From UBA1422 sp041859095 (GTDB lineage Bacteria; Bacillota; Clostridia; Peptostreptococcales; Anaerovoracaceae): a stretch of 24,396 bases of DNA. Below the pieces are notes generated by a model that ran no database searches, was not told the DNA's origin, and was given only the letters and a program-made list of their open reading frames with translations. The stretch spans positions 1-24,396 of the forward strand of contig JBHEKY010000038.1 in the NCBI GenBank assembly GCA_041859095.1, written 5' to 3'. Below, in pieces: positions 15,913 to 23,817 of the stretch. The translations under genes were made by a program, and so were the position numbers. Each line of letters starts with the position of its first letter. Position 1 is the stretch's first letter.

Positions 15913-16344
15913 ATGAAAAGATATTCTTATTATTTACCGGTTATTGTCATCGTCATTTCCAATGCGTTGTATGACATTTCAGCAAATGCTTTTCCATTAG
16001 GATTAAACCCACAGGCTGGTTTGACAGCATATTATATTATCGCAGCAGTAGTTTCATTGCTTTTGTTTTTTAGTTCCAGCGAAAATAAAAACTTTCCGCT
16101 AGAACTACAAAAAATGAACTGGTCAACCTTTACCCTTGCTCTTGGTTGTACCGGCATTGATTTAGGATATGTTTTGTTGTTTCGAGCAGGTTGGAACATC
16201 AGCTATGGTTCTCTTGTTTGCAATATCATGATTGCAATTACCCTTATTCTGGTTGGTAAAATATTTTTCCGAGAACAAATCAATCGATATCACTTGGTTG
16301 GCATTACTATGTGTCTGGTGGGGTTTGCATTTATTAGTTTATGA
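15913..16344 (+). CDS. EamA/DMT-family half-transporter, subunit 1
   Basis: A 143-residue membrane protein with four hydrophobic segments (about 6-24, 37-55, 71-91, 100-118) and a fifth near 127-143. It is about half the size of a standard ten-helix EamA transporter. The start Y-Y-L-P-V-I-V-I-V-I-S-N and the motif L-F-R-A-G-W-N-I-S (89-97) with V-C-N-I are shared with the next gene. Such single-repeat drug/metabolite transporters usually work as dimers, so the two products probably pair in opposite orientation. The substrate is unknown. AGGAG eight bases before the ATG supports the start. The next gene starts 11 bases after the stop. Confidence 0.78.
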   Translation: MKRYSYYLPVIVIVISNALYDISANAFPLGLNPQAGLTAYYIIAAVVSLLLFFSSSENKNFPLELQKMNWSTFTLALGCTGIDLGYVLLFRAGWNISYGSLVCNIMIAITLILVGKIFFREQINRYHLVGITMCLVGFAFISL

Positions 16345-16355
16345 GGAGAGTCTTT

Positions 16356-16835
16356 ATGATTTGGTATTATCTACCAGTATTGATTGTCGTTGCCTCCAAT
16401 GTAATATATGATATCAGCTCTAAATCAATTCCCGAAGGGTTAAATGCTTATGCCGGGACAACAATCACATATACCGTGCTGGCCGTTACTAATTTTCTGT
16501 TGTTCCTGTTGATGAATCCGGGTGCTTCCATTGCAGTTGAATGGACACAAATCAATTGGGCTGTCATCCTTCTTGCCTTAACATCGATTGGCCTGGAGAG
16601 CGGTTATATATTCCTTTTCCGGGCTGGCTGGAATATTAGTCTTGGAGGCATGGTTTGCAACATCTTGCTGGCTGTCTGCATGTTGCTTATTGGTCGTTTT
16701 CTGTTTGGGGAAACGGTGTCCTCCATCCAATTCCTTGGTGTAGTCCTATGTATCGGCGGGTTGATTATCATTAATCGGGCAGACTATAAAAAGGATCTCC
16801 AAAACGATGGAGATCCCAAACTAGAAAGCATTTAA
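16356..16835 (+). CDS. EamA/DMT-family half-transporter, subunit 2
   Basis: A 159-residue paralogue of the preceding protein. Its N-terminus Y-Y-L-P-V-L-I-V-V-A-S-N aligns with subunit 1, and L-F-R-A-G-W-N-I-S with V-C-N-I recurs at 87-103. The hydrophilic C-terminal tail (about 141-159) is absent from subunit 1. An earlier in-frame ATG at 16341 overlaps the first gene's stop, but ATG 16356 has GAGGAG seven bases upstream and gives the N-terminus matching the paralogue. The tail codons contain the likely terminator of the convergent rnpB gene, and no terminator for this gene is seen, so its transcript may run antisense into rnpB. Confidence 0.78.
   Translation: MIWYYLPVLIVVASNVIYDISSKSIPEGLNAYAGTTITYTVLAVTNFLLFLLMNPGASIAVEWTQINWAVILLALTSIGLESGYIFLFRAGWNISLGGMVCNILLAVCMLLIGRFLFGETVSSIQFLGVVLCIGGLIIINRADYKKDLQNDGDPKLESI
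16786..16816 (-). terminator. Intrinsic terminator of rnpB inside a convergent gene
   Basis: Read on the minus strand: GGATCTCC, 8-base loop, GGAGATCC, then TTTTTAT. It lies about 23 bases past the mature rnpB 3' end and inside the last codons of the convergent half-transporter gene. On the plus strand no T-run follows, so it acts in one direction. Confidence 0.8.
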
Positions 16836-16838
16836 TAT

Positions 16839-17185
16839 GTTTTGGGCAAGCCTATAAGCCGGGTTCTGTATTCGACAATCATCTATCTAGGCCCGCCATT
16901 GCTGACGGGCTCAAGCGACCTACCTTCCGGGAGGTGGCGGGTACCACCCTTGGCCCCTCTTTGGTCTTGCTCCAGGTGGGGTTTACACGGCTGACATGTC
17001 TCCATGCCACCGGTGAGCTCTTACCTCACCATTTCAACCTTACCACGGCATTACCCGTTTCGGCGGAATGTTTCTGTTGCACTTTCCCTATAGTTACCTA
17101 CGCCGGACGTTATCCGGCACCCTTACCCTATGGAGCCCGGACTTTCCTCGTGTTTGCACACGCGACTGTCTGGCTTACCCAAAAC
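16839..17185 (-). ncRNA. rnpB: RNase P RNA (type A)
   Basis: The catalytic RNA of ribonuclease P, which trims tRNA 5' leaders. On the minus strand the conserved core elements are present in order: GAGGAAAGTCCGGGCTCC near the 5' end, GCCGGATAACGTCCGGC, the G-G-T-A-A-G segments, GGAGCAAGACCAAAGAGG, GGCCTAGAT-A-GATGATTGTC, and ACAGAACCCGGCTTATAGG near the 3' end. The ends pair as P1 (GTTTTGGGTAAGCC with GGCTTGCCCAAAAC), which sets the boundaries at about 347 nt. The layout fits the ancestral type A found in most Clostridia rather than the Bacillus type B. A good promoter sits seven bases before the 5' end and a terminator follows the 3' end. Boundaries are good to a few bases. Confidence 0.95.
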
Positions 17186-17191
17186 ATTGTA

Positions 17192-17220
17192 AATATAACA
17201 TCTTATGGGGGATTAATCAA
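17192..17220 (-). promoter_or_regulatory. rnpB promoter
   Basis: On the minus strand TTGATT (17220-17215), 17 bases, TATATT (17197-17192). The predicted start near 17185 agrees with the 5' end of P1. The -35 box overlaps the stop codon of the acyltransferase gene. Confidence 0.75.
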
Positions 17221-18266
17221 GCCTTTCCCAACATACGCCTACCTAAGTTTTTCAAATTTAGGTATCCCTTGGTATAGGTCAGTTCGAAGAATCCATCATA
17301 TACTTTCGCCACCGGTTTAGAGGAAAATACTACCACACACAGAGATGCAAGACCCAAAATGCAGCCGTAATAAACAATCATATTTCCGTCTGGAAATCCG
17401 GTATCGCGAACCCAGTATCGCACCACCAAATGCAAAATATAGATAGGCATGGTGGTGATTCCCACATAGGTCAGATAGCTTTTGCCTTTTGGTACAATGT
17501 TCAACAAGAAGACAATCCACAGAGCAGGCAATATGAAATCTACTACTCTCATCAGCAAATCTGCCCACCACTCAATACCAATAAAACCCGCATCCCGCTT
17601 AAGCAGATAAAAATCCGACGGGATTGGTACAAAATACGCCAAAACAACGCTTGCAGTGATAACAAAGATACCAAGCAAAACTGTTGGAAGAAGTTTTATG
17701 GATTGAATTTTTTCAATATGTTCCTTCTGACAGTAGTATCCTAACAAGAAAAATGGTAGATAAGAAACGACTCTTCCTCCGGCTAATGTGCTGTCAAGCC
17801 AGGGAATCTGCCCTGCAGCAAAATATAATACAATACTAAGTGGCAGTATATATTTGAACCGAATCATATCCACCAGGAAAAACCGGTAGAAAAATAGCGC
17901 AACAAGATACCAGAGCGCGAACGGGACTTCAATCCAACTTAAGTTTGCATTTCCTAAGAAATAATAACGAACCCCATAAAACATGGGCACAAGTAGAAGA
18001 TATGGGAATAGAAATGTCTTGAATGCAGTTTCTCTTGCGCGCGCTGGCTTCTTACTGAAGTATCCCGATAAAAATACAAACGCTTGCATGACAGAGACAT
18101 TAATGGTGATATAAATGATTCCACTCAGCGAATCCCGCGCATATGCTCCACCAGACATGGTAAAATGCGAAATTGGAATGGTCCAAATCAGAATTCCCCG
18201 AAAATTATCCCAGAAAAAATCCCGGGCTTTAGATGTAGCTGATTGGTTGATGACTGGTGTATCCAC
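17217..18266 (-). CDS. Membrane acyltransferase (acyltransferase-3 / OafA-like)
   Basis: A 349-residue integral membrane protein with about ten hydrophobic segments. The N-terminal D-N-F-R-G-I-L-I-W-T-I-P-I-S-H-F (20-35) contains the Arg and the putative catalytic His34 characteristic of this family, which moves acetyl or other acyl groups onto sugars or cell-envelope polymers. An A-x-F-V-F-L-S-G-Y-F motif and a late M-P-I-Y-I-L-H-L segment also fit. The acceptor is unknown. The GTG start at 18266 has GGGGAGG six bases upstream. The gene follows the Nif3-like gene by about 23 bases and so is probably cotranscribed with it. No terminator separates it from rnpB, whose promoter lies over the stop codon. 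Confidence 0.85.
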   Translation of the reverse strand: MDTPVINQSATSKARDFFWDNFRGILIWTIPISHFTMSGGAYARDSLSGIIYITINVSVMQAFVFLSGYFSKKPARARETAFKTFLFPYLLLVPMFYGVRYYFLGNANLSWIEVPFALWYLVALFFYRFFLVDMIRFKYILPLSIVLYFAAGQIPWLDSTLAGGRVVSYLPFFLLGYYCQKEHIEKIQSIKLLPTVLLGIFVITASVVLAYFVPIPSDFYLLKRDAGFIGIEWWADLLMRVVDFILPALWIVFLLNIVPKGKSYLTYVGITTMPIYILHLVVRYWVRDTGFPDGNMIVYYGCILGLASLCVVVFSSKPVAKVYDGFFELTYTKGYLNLKNLGRRMLGKA

Positions 18267-18289
18267 TTGTTACCTCCCCTATAAAAATA

Positions 18290-19084
18290 TCAAGCAGTAA
18301 ACGGATTTAGATCGAATTTTGATATCAATATCTCAACGTCCGAACCGGTGAAGGCTGAAAGTTGTTTTTCAAAATCAATGGAAAAGAACTTTTCGGTGCC
18401 AAAATGGCCAGGGTCAATCAACGTGATGCCGGACTCCTTGGCTTCCATGGCCAAATGGTATTTCACATCCCCTGTGATATATACCTGACAATTTTCTTGA
18501 ATCATTTGCTGCAGATACTCACCACCGCTCCCGGCACATAGACCAACTTTTGTAATTGGCAGTTGATTTGAAATGACGAAACGTATTTCATTGGCTTCCA
18601 GGTTTAGTTTTTGCCGAACCGTTTCACCCAATTGTACAAGGGTCATTGGCCTTGTTAGCTGTGCCACAAGCACGCTGAAGTCCTGGTCTTCGCCGGATGC
18701 TTTTCCGCTTAACGGAAACACTGAAAGACCCAGTCTCCTGGCCATTTGAACCGTGTTGCCGTTGTTGCTTTTGTCGTAGGTCGTATGCGCTGAGTACAAA
18801 GAAATATTTGATTGAATCAGCAGTTGGATTTTTTGACCCATAGGATCCGAGGTGTCTAATGAGTAAATTCCGTCAAAAATGAATGGATGATGGCTGATAA
18901 TCATATCAACTCCCAGGTCTTTGGCTTCACGGATGGTAGCGTCCGTAACGTCCAGACATAGGAGAACCTTTCCAATCGATTCTGCGCCACAATGGATTTG
19001 CAACCCACTATGATCCCATTCTTCGGCCAGTTCAGGTGGTGCAATCCGTTCCACCCATTCTATGAAGGTTTCATAATGCATCAT
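18290..19084 (-). CDS. Nif3-like dinuclear metal-centre protein
   Basis: A 264-residue protein of the short Nif3/YqfO form, lacking the roughly 100-residue central insert of the long form. Likely metal ligands are H65/H66 (I-S-H-H-P), H100 and D104 (S-A-H-T-T-Y-D), and H227/E231 in the C-terminal D-P-G-H-F-G-T-E. The family forms toroidal hexamers; its function is not settled, though GTP cyclohydrolase I type 2 has often been written. An in-frame GTG at 19102 gives a longer frame, but ATG 19084 has GAGGGA five bases upstream. The start overlaps the end of the methyltransferase gene by 14 bases, indicating translational coupling. Confidence 0.9.
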   Translation of the reverse strand: MMHYETFIEWVERIAPPELAEEWDHSGLQIHCGAESIGKVLLCLDVTDATIREAKDLGVDMIISHHPFIFDGIYSLDTSDPMGQKIQLLIQSNISLYSAHTTYDKSNNGNTVQMARRLGLSVFPLSGKASGEDQDFSVLVAQLTRPMTLVQLGETVRQKLNLEANEIRFVISNQLPITKVGLCAGSGGEYLQQMIQENCQVYITGDVKYHLAMEAKESGITLIDPGHFGTEKFFSIDFEKQLSAFTGSDVEILISKFDLNPFTA

Positions 19085-19811
19085 TTGATTCCCTCTTTTC
19101 ACACAGTATTTTAAGATACTCGATTCTTAAGTCTAATGCATGTTGCCGCTCAAGATTTGGAGCTTGGCTTTTTTTGACTTCACGAAGAACACGGAGTTCA
19201 CGTTCTAGCTTTTTATGCAAATACTCCGTTGCCAACGAATCAGGCAGTTCCGCAAACCAAGGAGGTATTTCCCAACGAATATCCTCATCATGCCAGGTAA
19301 TTTCAGTCCCAGCAGATAGCATCTTCAAGGCCTTGTTTGGGGATGCAACAATAATCTCGCATAGATTCCGACGTTCTCTTACGAGGCATTCATTCAGAAT
19401 TGAAAATCCATTACGAATGAGCCATAGGCGCACTACTTCCGGATGATTTCGCGGTTGGAAGACAAATTTAGAGATGGTTTTGGCTTTTGGCAAATCAGCT
19501 GCCAGGATGGCAGTCATCAGAATACCTCCCATGCCCGCCAGCACCACTGCATCCACTTCTCCCGGGTTTATGGGGCTAAGTCCATCCCCGGCCCTGTAAT
19601 TTGTGTCCGAAAGGCCTGTGATACCTTCCCCGTGTCTACGGGCTCGAGCCAGAGCTTTTTCACTGACATCTGTCATAATGACCTTCGGGCAAGTTCCTTG
19701 TTCAAACAATAAAATCGGCAAAAAACCATGGTCAGTTCCGATATCGGCCATGGTTTCTCCCGGTTTGATTTGCTGTGCAAGTGCTTCTAATCTTCCGGTC
19801 AACATCGCCAT
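19071..19811 (-). CDS. trmK: tRNA (adenine22-N1)-methyltransferase TrmK
   Basis: A 246-residue SAM-dependent methyltransferase. Motif I is M-A-D-I-G-T-D-H-G-F-L-P (21-32), followed by T-D-V-S-E-K-A-L and A-G-M-G-G-I-L-M, all typical of TrmK (YqfN), which makes m1A at position 22 of tRNA in Gram-positive bacteria. The C-terminal helical region (about 170-240) is charged, as in relatives. The ATG has GGAG five bases upstream, which lies over the rpoD stop codon (two bases between the genes). The Nif3-like gene overlaps its end. The same rpoD-trmK-Nif3 order is common in Firmicutes. Confidence 0.93.
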   Translation of the reverse strand: MAMLTGRLEALAQQIKPGETMADIGTDHGFLPILLFEQGTCPKVIMTDVSEKALARARRHGEGITGLSDTNYRAGDGLSPINPGEVDAVVLAGMGGILMTAILAADLPKAKTISKFVFQPRNHPEVVRLWLIRNGFSILNECLVRERRNLCEIIVASPNKALKMLSAGTEITWHDEDIRWEIPPWFAELPDSLATEYLHKKLERELRVLREVKKSQAPNLERQHALDLRIEYLKILCEKRESNDAL

Positions 19812-19813
19812 CT

Positions 19814-20968
19814 TTACTCCAGATAATCCTTTAGCTTTTTACTTCTACTGGGATGTCGCAACTTACGGAGTGCTTTGGCTTCAATCTGACGGATTCGTTC
19901 TCGAGTGACGTCGAACTTTTTGCCGACCTCTTCTAGGGTTCGGGCACGTCCATCTTCTAACCCAAATCTAAGTTTTAAAACTTTTTGCTCTCTATCGGTT
20001 AAGGTGTCCAGTACTTCTACTAGTTGCTCTTTGAGCATGGAAAACGCTGCAGCTTCTGCAGGTGCCGGAACATCTTCATCCGGGATGAAATCTCCCAAAT
20101 GGCTGTCTTCTTCTTCTCCGATTGGAGTCTCCAAAGAAACCGGTTCTTGGGCAATCTTGAGGATTTCACGAACCTTCTCTTCCGTAATATCCATTTCTTT
20201 CGCTATTTCTTCCGGGGTCGGTTCGCGACCGTATTCCTGTAGCAATTGTCTGGAAACTCTCATCAGCTTGTTGATGGTTTCAACCATATGGACCGGGATT
20301 CTAATGGTTCTCGCCTGATCAGCTATTGATCTGGTAATGGCCTGGCGAATCCACCAGGTGGCATAGGTGCTAAATTTGTACCCTTTACGCCAATCGAATT
20401 TGTCAACGGCCTTGATGAGCCCCATGTTACCTTCCTGAATCAAGTCCAGGAAAAGCATTCCACGACCAACATAACGCTTGGCGATGCTTACCACAAGCCT
20501 AAGGTTCGCTTCGCAAAGTATTTGCTTCACGCCCTCCTCGCCAGCTTCCATTCTCTTGGCTAAGTCTATTTCTTCTTCGGCGGTCAATAATGGAACCTTA
20601 CCGATTTCTTTTAGGTACATCCGGACAGGATCATCCACCGCAACGGATTTTGGCACAATGGCTTCTAGGCTTACTTCACGCTCGCCTAACTCGCTGACTT
20701 CCAATTCCACTTCCGGTATGATATCTTCCGCGTCAAATTCTGCCTCGATATCTTTGAGAACAAAGTCATCAGGGGTTTCTTCCGAAACAATTTCTATGCC
20801 TCTTCCCATTAAATCTTCGTAAATTTCTTCCATTTCATCCTTATCCAACTCTGAATTCTCCAGATATTTTCCTATTTCTGCATAAGAAAGTTTTTTGGAC
20901 GTGGCTTTCTCAATTAATTCGTGGACAAACTCATTTTTTTTATTATGACTGTCATCGCTGTACATCAC
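19814..20968 (-). CDS. rpoD: RNA polymerase primary sigma factor SigA/RpoD
   Basis: A 384-residue group 1 sigma factor. Region 1.1 is short (1-60). Region 1.2 begins D-D-P-V-R-M-Y-L-K-E-I-G (112-123). Region 2 contains D-L-I-Q-E-G-N-M-G-L (175-184) and the -10 recognition helix Y-A-T-W-W-I-R-Q-A-I (202-211). Region 3 follows, and region 4.2 has the helix-turn-helix T-L-E-E-V-G-K-K-F-D-V-T-R-E-R-I-R-Q (344-361). It serves general transcription. The GTG start overlaps the dnaG stop (GTGA), and a second start, ATG 20965, is equally possible; a G-run sits upstream. It is followed at once by trmK. An acidic stretch at 60-100 is a normal feature of Gram-positive members. Confidence 0.97.
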   Translation of the reverse strand: MMYSDDSHNKKNEFVHELIEKATSKKLSYAEIGKYLENSELDKDEMEEIYEDLMGRGIEIVSEETPDDFVLKDIEAEFDAEDIIPEVELEVSELGEREVSLEAIVPKSVAVDDPVRMYLKEIGKVPLLTAEEEIDLAKRMEAGEEGVKQILCEANLRLVVSIAKRYVGRGMLFLDLIQEGNMGLIKAVDKFDWRKGYKFSTYATWWIRQAITRSIADQARTIRIPVHMVETINKLMRVSRQLLQEYGREPTPEEIAKEMDITEEKVREILKIAQEPVSLETPIGEEEDSHLGDFIPDEDVPAPAEAAAFSMLKEQLVEVLDTLTDREQKVLKLRFGLEDGRARTLEEVGKKFDVTRERIRQIEAKALRKLRHPSRSKKLKDYLE

Positions 20969-22707
20969 TTTTTTGTTCCCCCCAGCTTCTTTTGTATTTC
21001 CATTAACTCTTCTGTAAGTTTCCTGATTTCATCTGGATTCTCCTGTTCATCTGCCAGGGAAATCCGAAGAATGATGTCATGTTGCTTCTTAATCCATCTG
21101 TCTTCTTCATAGGCTTTTATGCATTCGGCGAAAATAATTTCTTCTTTGCCGGCTAACTTGATATTGTCTACAATATTTTGCAACACCCCTTGTTCCTCGG
21201 GTTCCAGTTGCTCGCGGACCCGTTCGGGATGAAGTGGTTTGTCATCGGCAGTCATTTTTTTGAGGACATCATAAATGTTTCTTCCTGGCCGGCTTCCAAA
21301 CAAATCTTCGTATGGCTGCAATTTTTCAAGATATCCATGATCTGTCAGCACCAGCATGATGGCGTTTTGCTCTAATTTGCTGATGGCGGTATCCATGATT
21401 GTTTCAGTTTCCCTATTCCCTTGAATGGGAATTTTTTCGTGAGAACCTCTGCCTAGTTCCGCCCGGATTGCGCCTTCTGAGATACCGGATTCCGTAGCCA
21501 GTTTCCGGATATATAAGTCGGCTTCCATGGGGCTCAGGCTTCGAAGAATTGCAACGGCTTCTCGTAAAAAGTGTAGCCGATCCTCCGTATTGGACATATT
21601 CATGCCCGCTCTTGCCAATTCTAATTTGTAGTCGGCATAAGGCAGTGCGGTTTTTACGATTTGTAAGAAGCCACTTTTGCCGTGCCGTTTAATGTAATCA
21701 TCCGGATCTTTGCCATCCGGAATAGACAGGACTTTGATGCGAAAATTTTCTTTGTGGAGAATTTCCATGCCACGCAGAGCTGCATTTTTTCCGGCTTCAT
21801 CGGCATCATAGGATAAAATAACCTGGCCGGTATACCGCTTCAACAATCGTGCTTGGTTTTCGGTTAAGGCGGTTCCCAGGGAAGCCGCAACGTTACGGAC
21901 GCCATACTGATAAAGGGAAATGACATCCATGTAGCCCTCTACAATAATCCCATACCCTGTTTTGCCGATTTCTTGTTTGGTCAAGTTCAGCGCATAGAGA
22001 TTGTTCTTTTTGAGAAAGATAGATGATTCAGACGAGTTTAGGTACTTGGGCATATCGTCACCCAAAGATCTGCCGCCAAATCCAATGACCTTTCCACCGG
22101 TGCTGATAATCGGGAAAATGACCCGATTCCTGAACTTGTCATAGTGTTTACCCTTGGATTCAGATATCAATCCCAAATCCAGCAATTTCTCATCCTCATA
22201 CCCTTTGGCTTTTAAATATTGATACAAGCTATCCCACTCAGCATCGGCATATCCGACACCAAATAAGTTCAATACCTCGGTTGTTATGCCACGCTTTTGC
22301 ATGTAGTTCGCGGCAGGATTTGCTTTTTCCCTGAATGCTTTGTAGAAAAACGTTGCGGCATCACGATTGATTTGGTATTGGATATCTTTCTTTTCGGATT
22401 TTTTGAAGTCGGTTTCAATGACAATGCCACATTCGTTCGCTAATTTTTCTACAGCTTCAGAGAATTCCAGGTTGTAGTATTTTTGCATGAATTCAATGGT
22501 ATCGCCGCTTGCACCGCAACCAAAGCAGGTGAAAATCTGTTTTGCCTCTGAAACAACAAAAGAAGGTGTCTTCTCATTGTGAAAAGGACAAAGTCCTTTG
22601 TAGTTGGTGCCGGTTCTCTTAAGAGGAACGACTCTGCCAACCACGTCAACAATGTTACACCTGCTCTTAATTTCATCTATTGTGTTGTCTCTGATGGTTC
22701 CGCTCAA
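20965..22707 (-). CDS. dnaG: DNA primase
   Basis: A 580-residue primase of ordinary length that makes RNA primers at the replication fork. The zinc-binding CHC2 domain has C40, H43, C61 and C64. The TOPRIM core has E257 in I-I-V-E-G-Y-M-D and D301/D303 in S-Y-D-A-D-E-A-G. The C-terminal part (about 430-580) is the helicase-binding domain, less conserved. The start is a TTG with GGGGGGA five bases upstream, so gene callers may move it. The stop overlaps the rpoD start. The preceding 70-base gap contains a possible TAGAAT -10 but no convincing -35. Confidence 0.96.
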   Translation of the reverse strand: MSGTIRDNTIDEIKSRCNIVDVVGRVVPLKRTGTNYKGLCPFHNEKTPSFVVSEAKQIFTCFGCGASGDTIEFMQKYYNLEFSEAVEKLANECGIVIETDFKKSEKKDIQYQINRDAATFFYKAFREKANPAANYMQKRGITTEVLNLFGVGYADAEWDSLYQYLKAKGYEDEKLLDLGLISESKGKHYDKFRNRVIFPIISTGGKVIGFGGRSLGDDMPKYLNSSESSIFLKKNNLYALNLTKQEIGKTGYGIIVEGYMDVISLYQYGVRNVAASLGTALTENQARLLKRYTGQVILSYDADEAGKNAALRGMEILHKENFRIKVLSIPDGKDPDDYIKRHGKSGFLQIVKTALPYADYKLELARAGMNMSNTEDRLHFLREAVAILRSLSPMEADLYIRKLATESGISEGAIRAELGRGSHEKIPIQGNRETETIMDTAISKLEQNAIMLVLTDHGYLEKLQPYEDLFGSRPGRNIYDVLKKMTADDKPLHPERVREQLEPEEQGVLQNIVDNIKLAGKEEIIFAECIKAYEEDRWIKKQHDIILRISLADEQENPDEIRKLTEELMEIQKKLGGTKK

Positions 22708-22777
22708 TATGTCCCCCCGTTAAATTCTACAAAATACATTTACGACGCCGAGAGCGGAATTCCTTTTTTTATTTTTT

Positions 22778-23773
22778 CTATTCCATTATTTTTTTGTAGA
22801 TTGTCATGGCATACCGGTCAGTCATACTTGCCACATAGTCTTTTGCCACCTCTGCAATGCCATAATCGTCAATCATCTCTTGGGTGTCTAGTGGCAATAG
22901 ACTTTGGTTTGCAATAAAATATCGATAAAGAGTAGTTGTTACTTTTTCGCACATTTCGGTTTCTTCTTCAAGTTTGACATCCAGACTTTCGTATACCCGC
23001 TTGAACATGAAGTTACGAAGAACATCCATCTGAGATTTGACCTGTGCACTTTGTGCGATATGATCTATGCCATCACTACTTACAATCATATCTCGAACCA
23101 TGGTGTCAATTCTTGTACGATGATTGATCCCCAGTACATCCAAGCAACTTGCTGGCAAATCGCTTTGCTTAAGCACGCCGATTCTCAGGGCGTCATCAAT
23201 GTCATGGTTGATGTAGGCAATACGGTCAGAGATTTTGACGACCTGACCTTCTAGCGTAAACGGTTTGACAGGACCGGTATGATTGCGAATGCCATTACGC
23301 ACTTCGGCAGTCAGATTCAAACCACCTTTATACCTGTCGCCCTCCAGCACATCCACTACTCGTAGACTTTGGATATTGTGGCGAAACCCGCCAGGATGAA
23401 TATCATTTAGCGCCTGTTCTCCAAGATGCCCAAAGGGCGTGTGTCCCAAATCATGACCAAGCGCGATAGCTTCCGCTAAATCTTCATTGAGTCCTAGCGC
23501 TCTGCAAATGGTTCGAGAAATTTGTGAAACTTCAATGGTATGAGTTAGTCTGGTTCGAAAATGGTCTCCTTCCGGCGCTAGAAAAACCTGGGTTTTGTGC
23601 ATCAGTCTTCTAAACGCCTTGGCGTGGACAATCCGGTCCCTGTCTCGCTGAAAGTCTGTTCGAATGCTGCATTTTTCCTCATCAAAAACTCTTCCTTTTG
23701 AATCAACGGATTTGCACGCGAATTCGGATAAAATGACATATTCTCTCTTTTCTTGGTCTTCTCTTGTAATCAT
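22778..23773 (-). CDS. dgt: Deoxyguanosinetriphosphate triphosphohydrolase-like protein
   Basis: A 331-residue HD-domain phosphohydrolase of the short dGTPase type. Metal ligands H78 (L-T-H-T), H107/D108 (L-G-H-D-L-G-H-T-P-F-G-H) and D183 (S-D-R-I-A-Y) are all present, as are the N-terminal R-T-D-F-Q-R-D-R-D-R-I and R-T-R-L-T-H-T-I-E-V motifs. It hydrolyses dNTPs to the deoxynucleoside and triphosphate; true nucleotide preference cannot be told. No clear Shine-Dalgarno precedes the ATG, yet the N-terminus aligns well with the family. Its position before dnaG and rpoD is a usual Clostridia order. The gap of 44 bases to the phosphate transporter gene holds no terminator. Confidence 0.93.
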   Translation of the reverse strand: MITREDQEKREYVILSEFACKSVDSKGRVFDEEKCSIRTDFQRDRDRIVHAKAFRRLMHKTQVFLAPEGDHFRTRLTHTIEVSQISRTICRALGLNEDLAEAIALGHDLGHTPFGHLGEQALNDIHPGGFRHNIQSLRVVDVLEGDRYKGGLNLTAEVRNGIRNHTGPVKPFTLEGQVVKISDRIAYINHDIDDALRIGVLKQSDLPASCLDVLGINHRTRIDTMVRDMIVSSDGIDHIAQSAQVKSQMDVLRNFMFKRVYESLDVKLEEETEMCEKVTTTLYRYFIANQSLLPLDTQEMIDDYGIAEVAKDYVASMTDRYAMTIYKKIME

Positions 23774-23817
23774 ATCATTAAAATGCTTTCAGCCGATTAT
23801 GGCGAATAGACGAAATC

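Noticed and set aside
16934..17320. Plus-strand reading frame across the rnpB region
   Set aside because: It is antisense to a clear RNase P RNA and has no recognisable protein features.
19085..19102. GTG start for the Nif3-like gene
   Set aside because: The downstream ATG has a better ribosome site and gives the usual family N-terminus.
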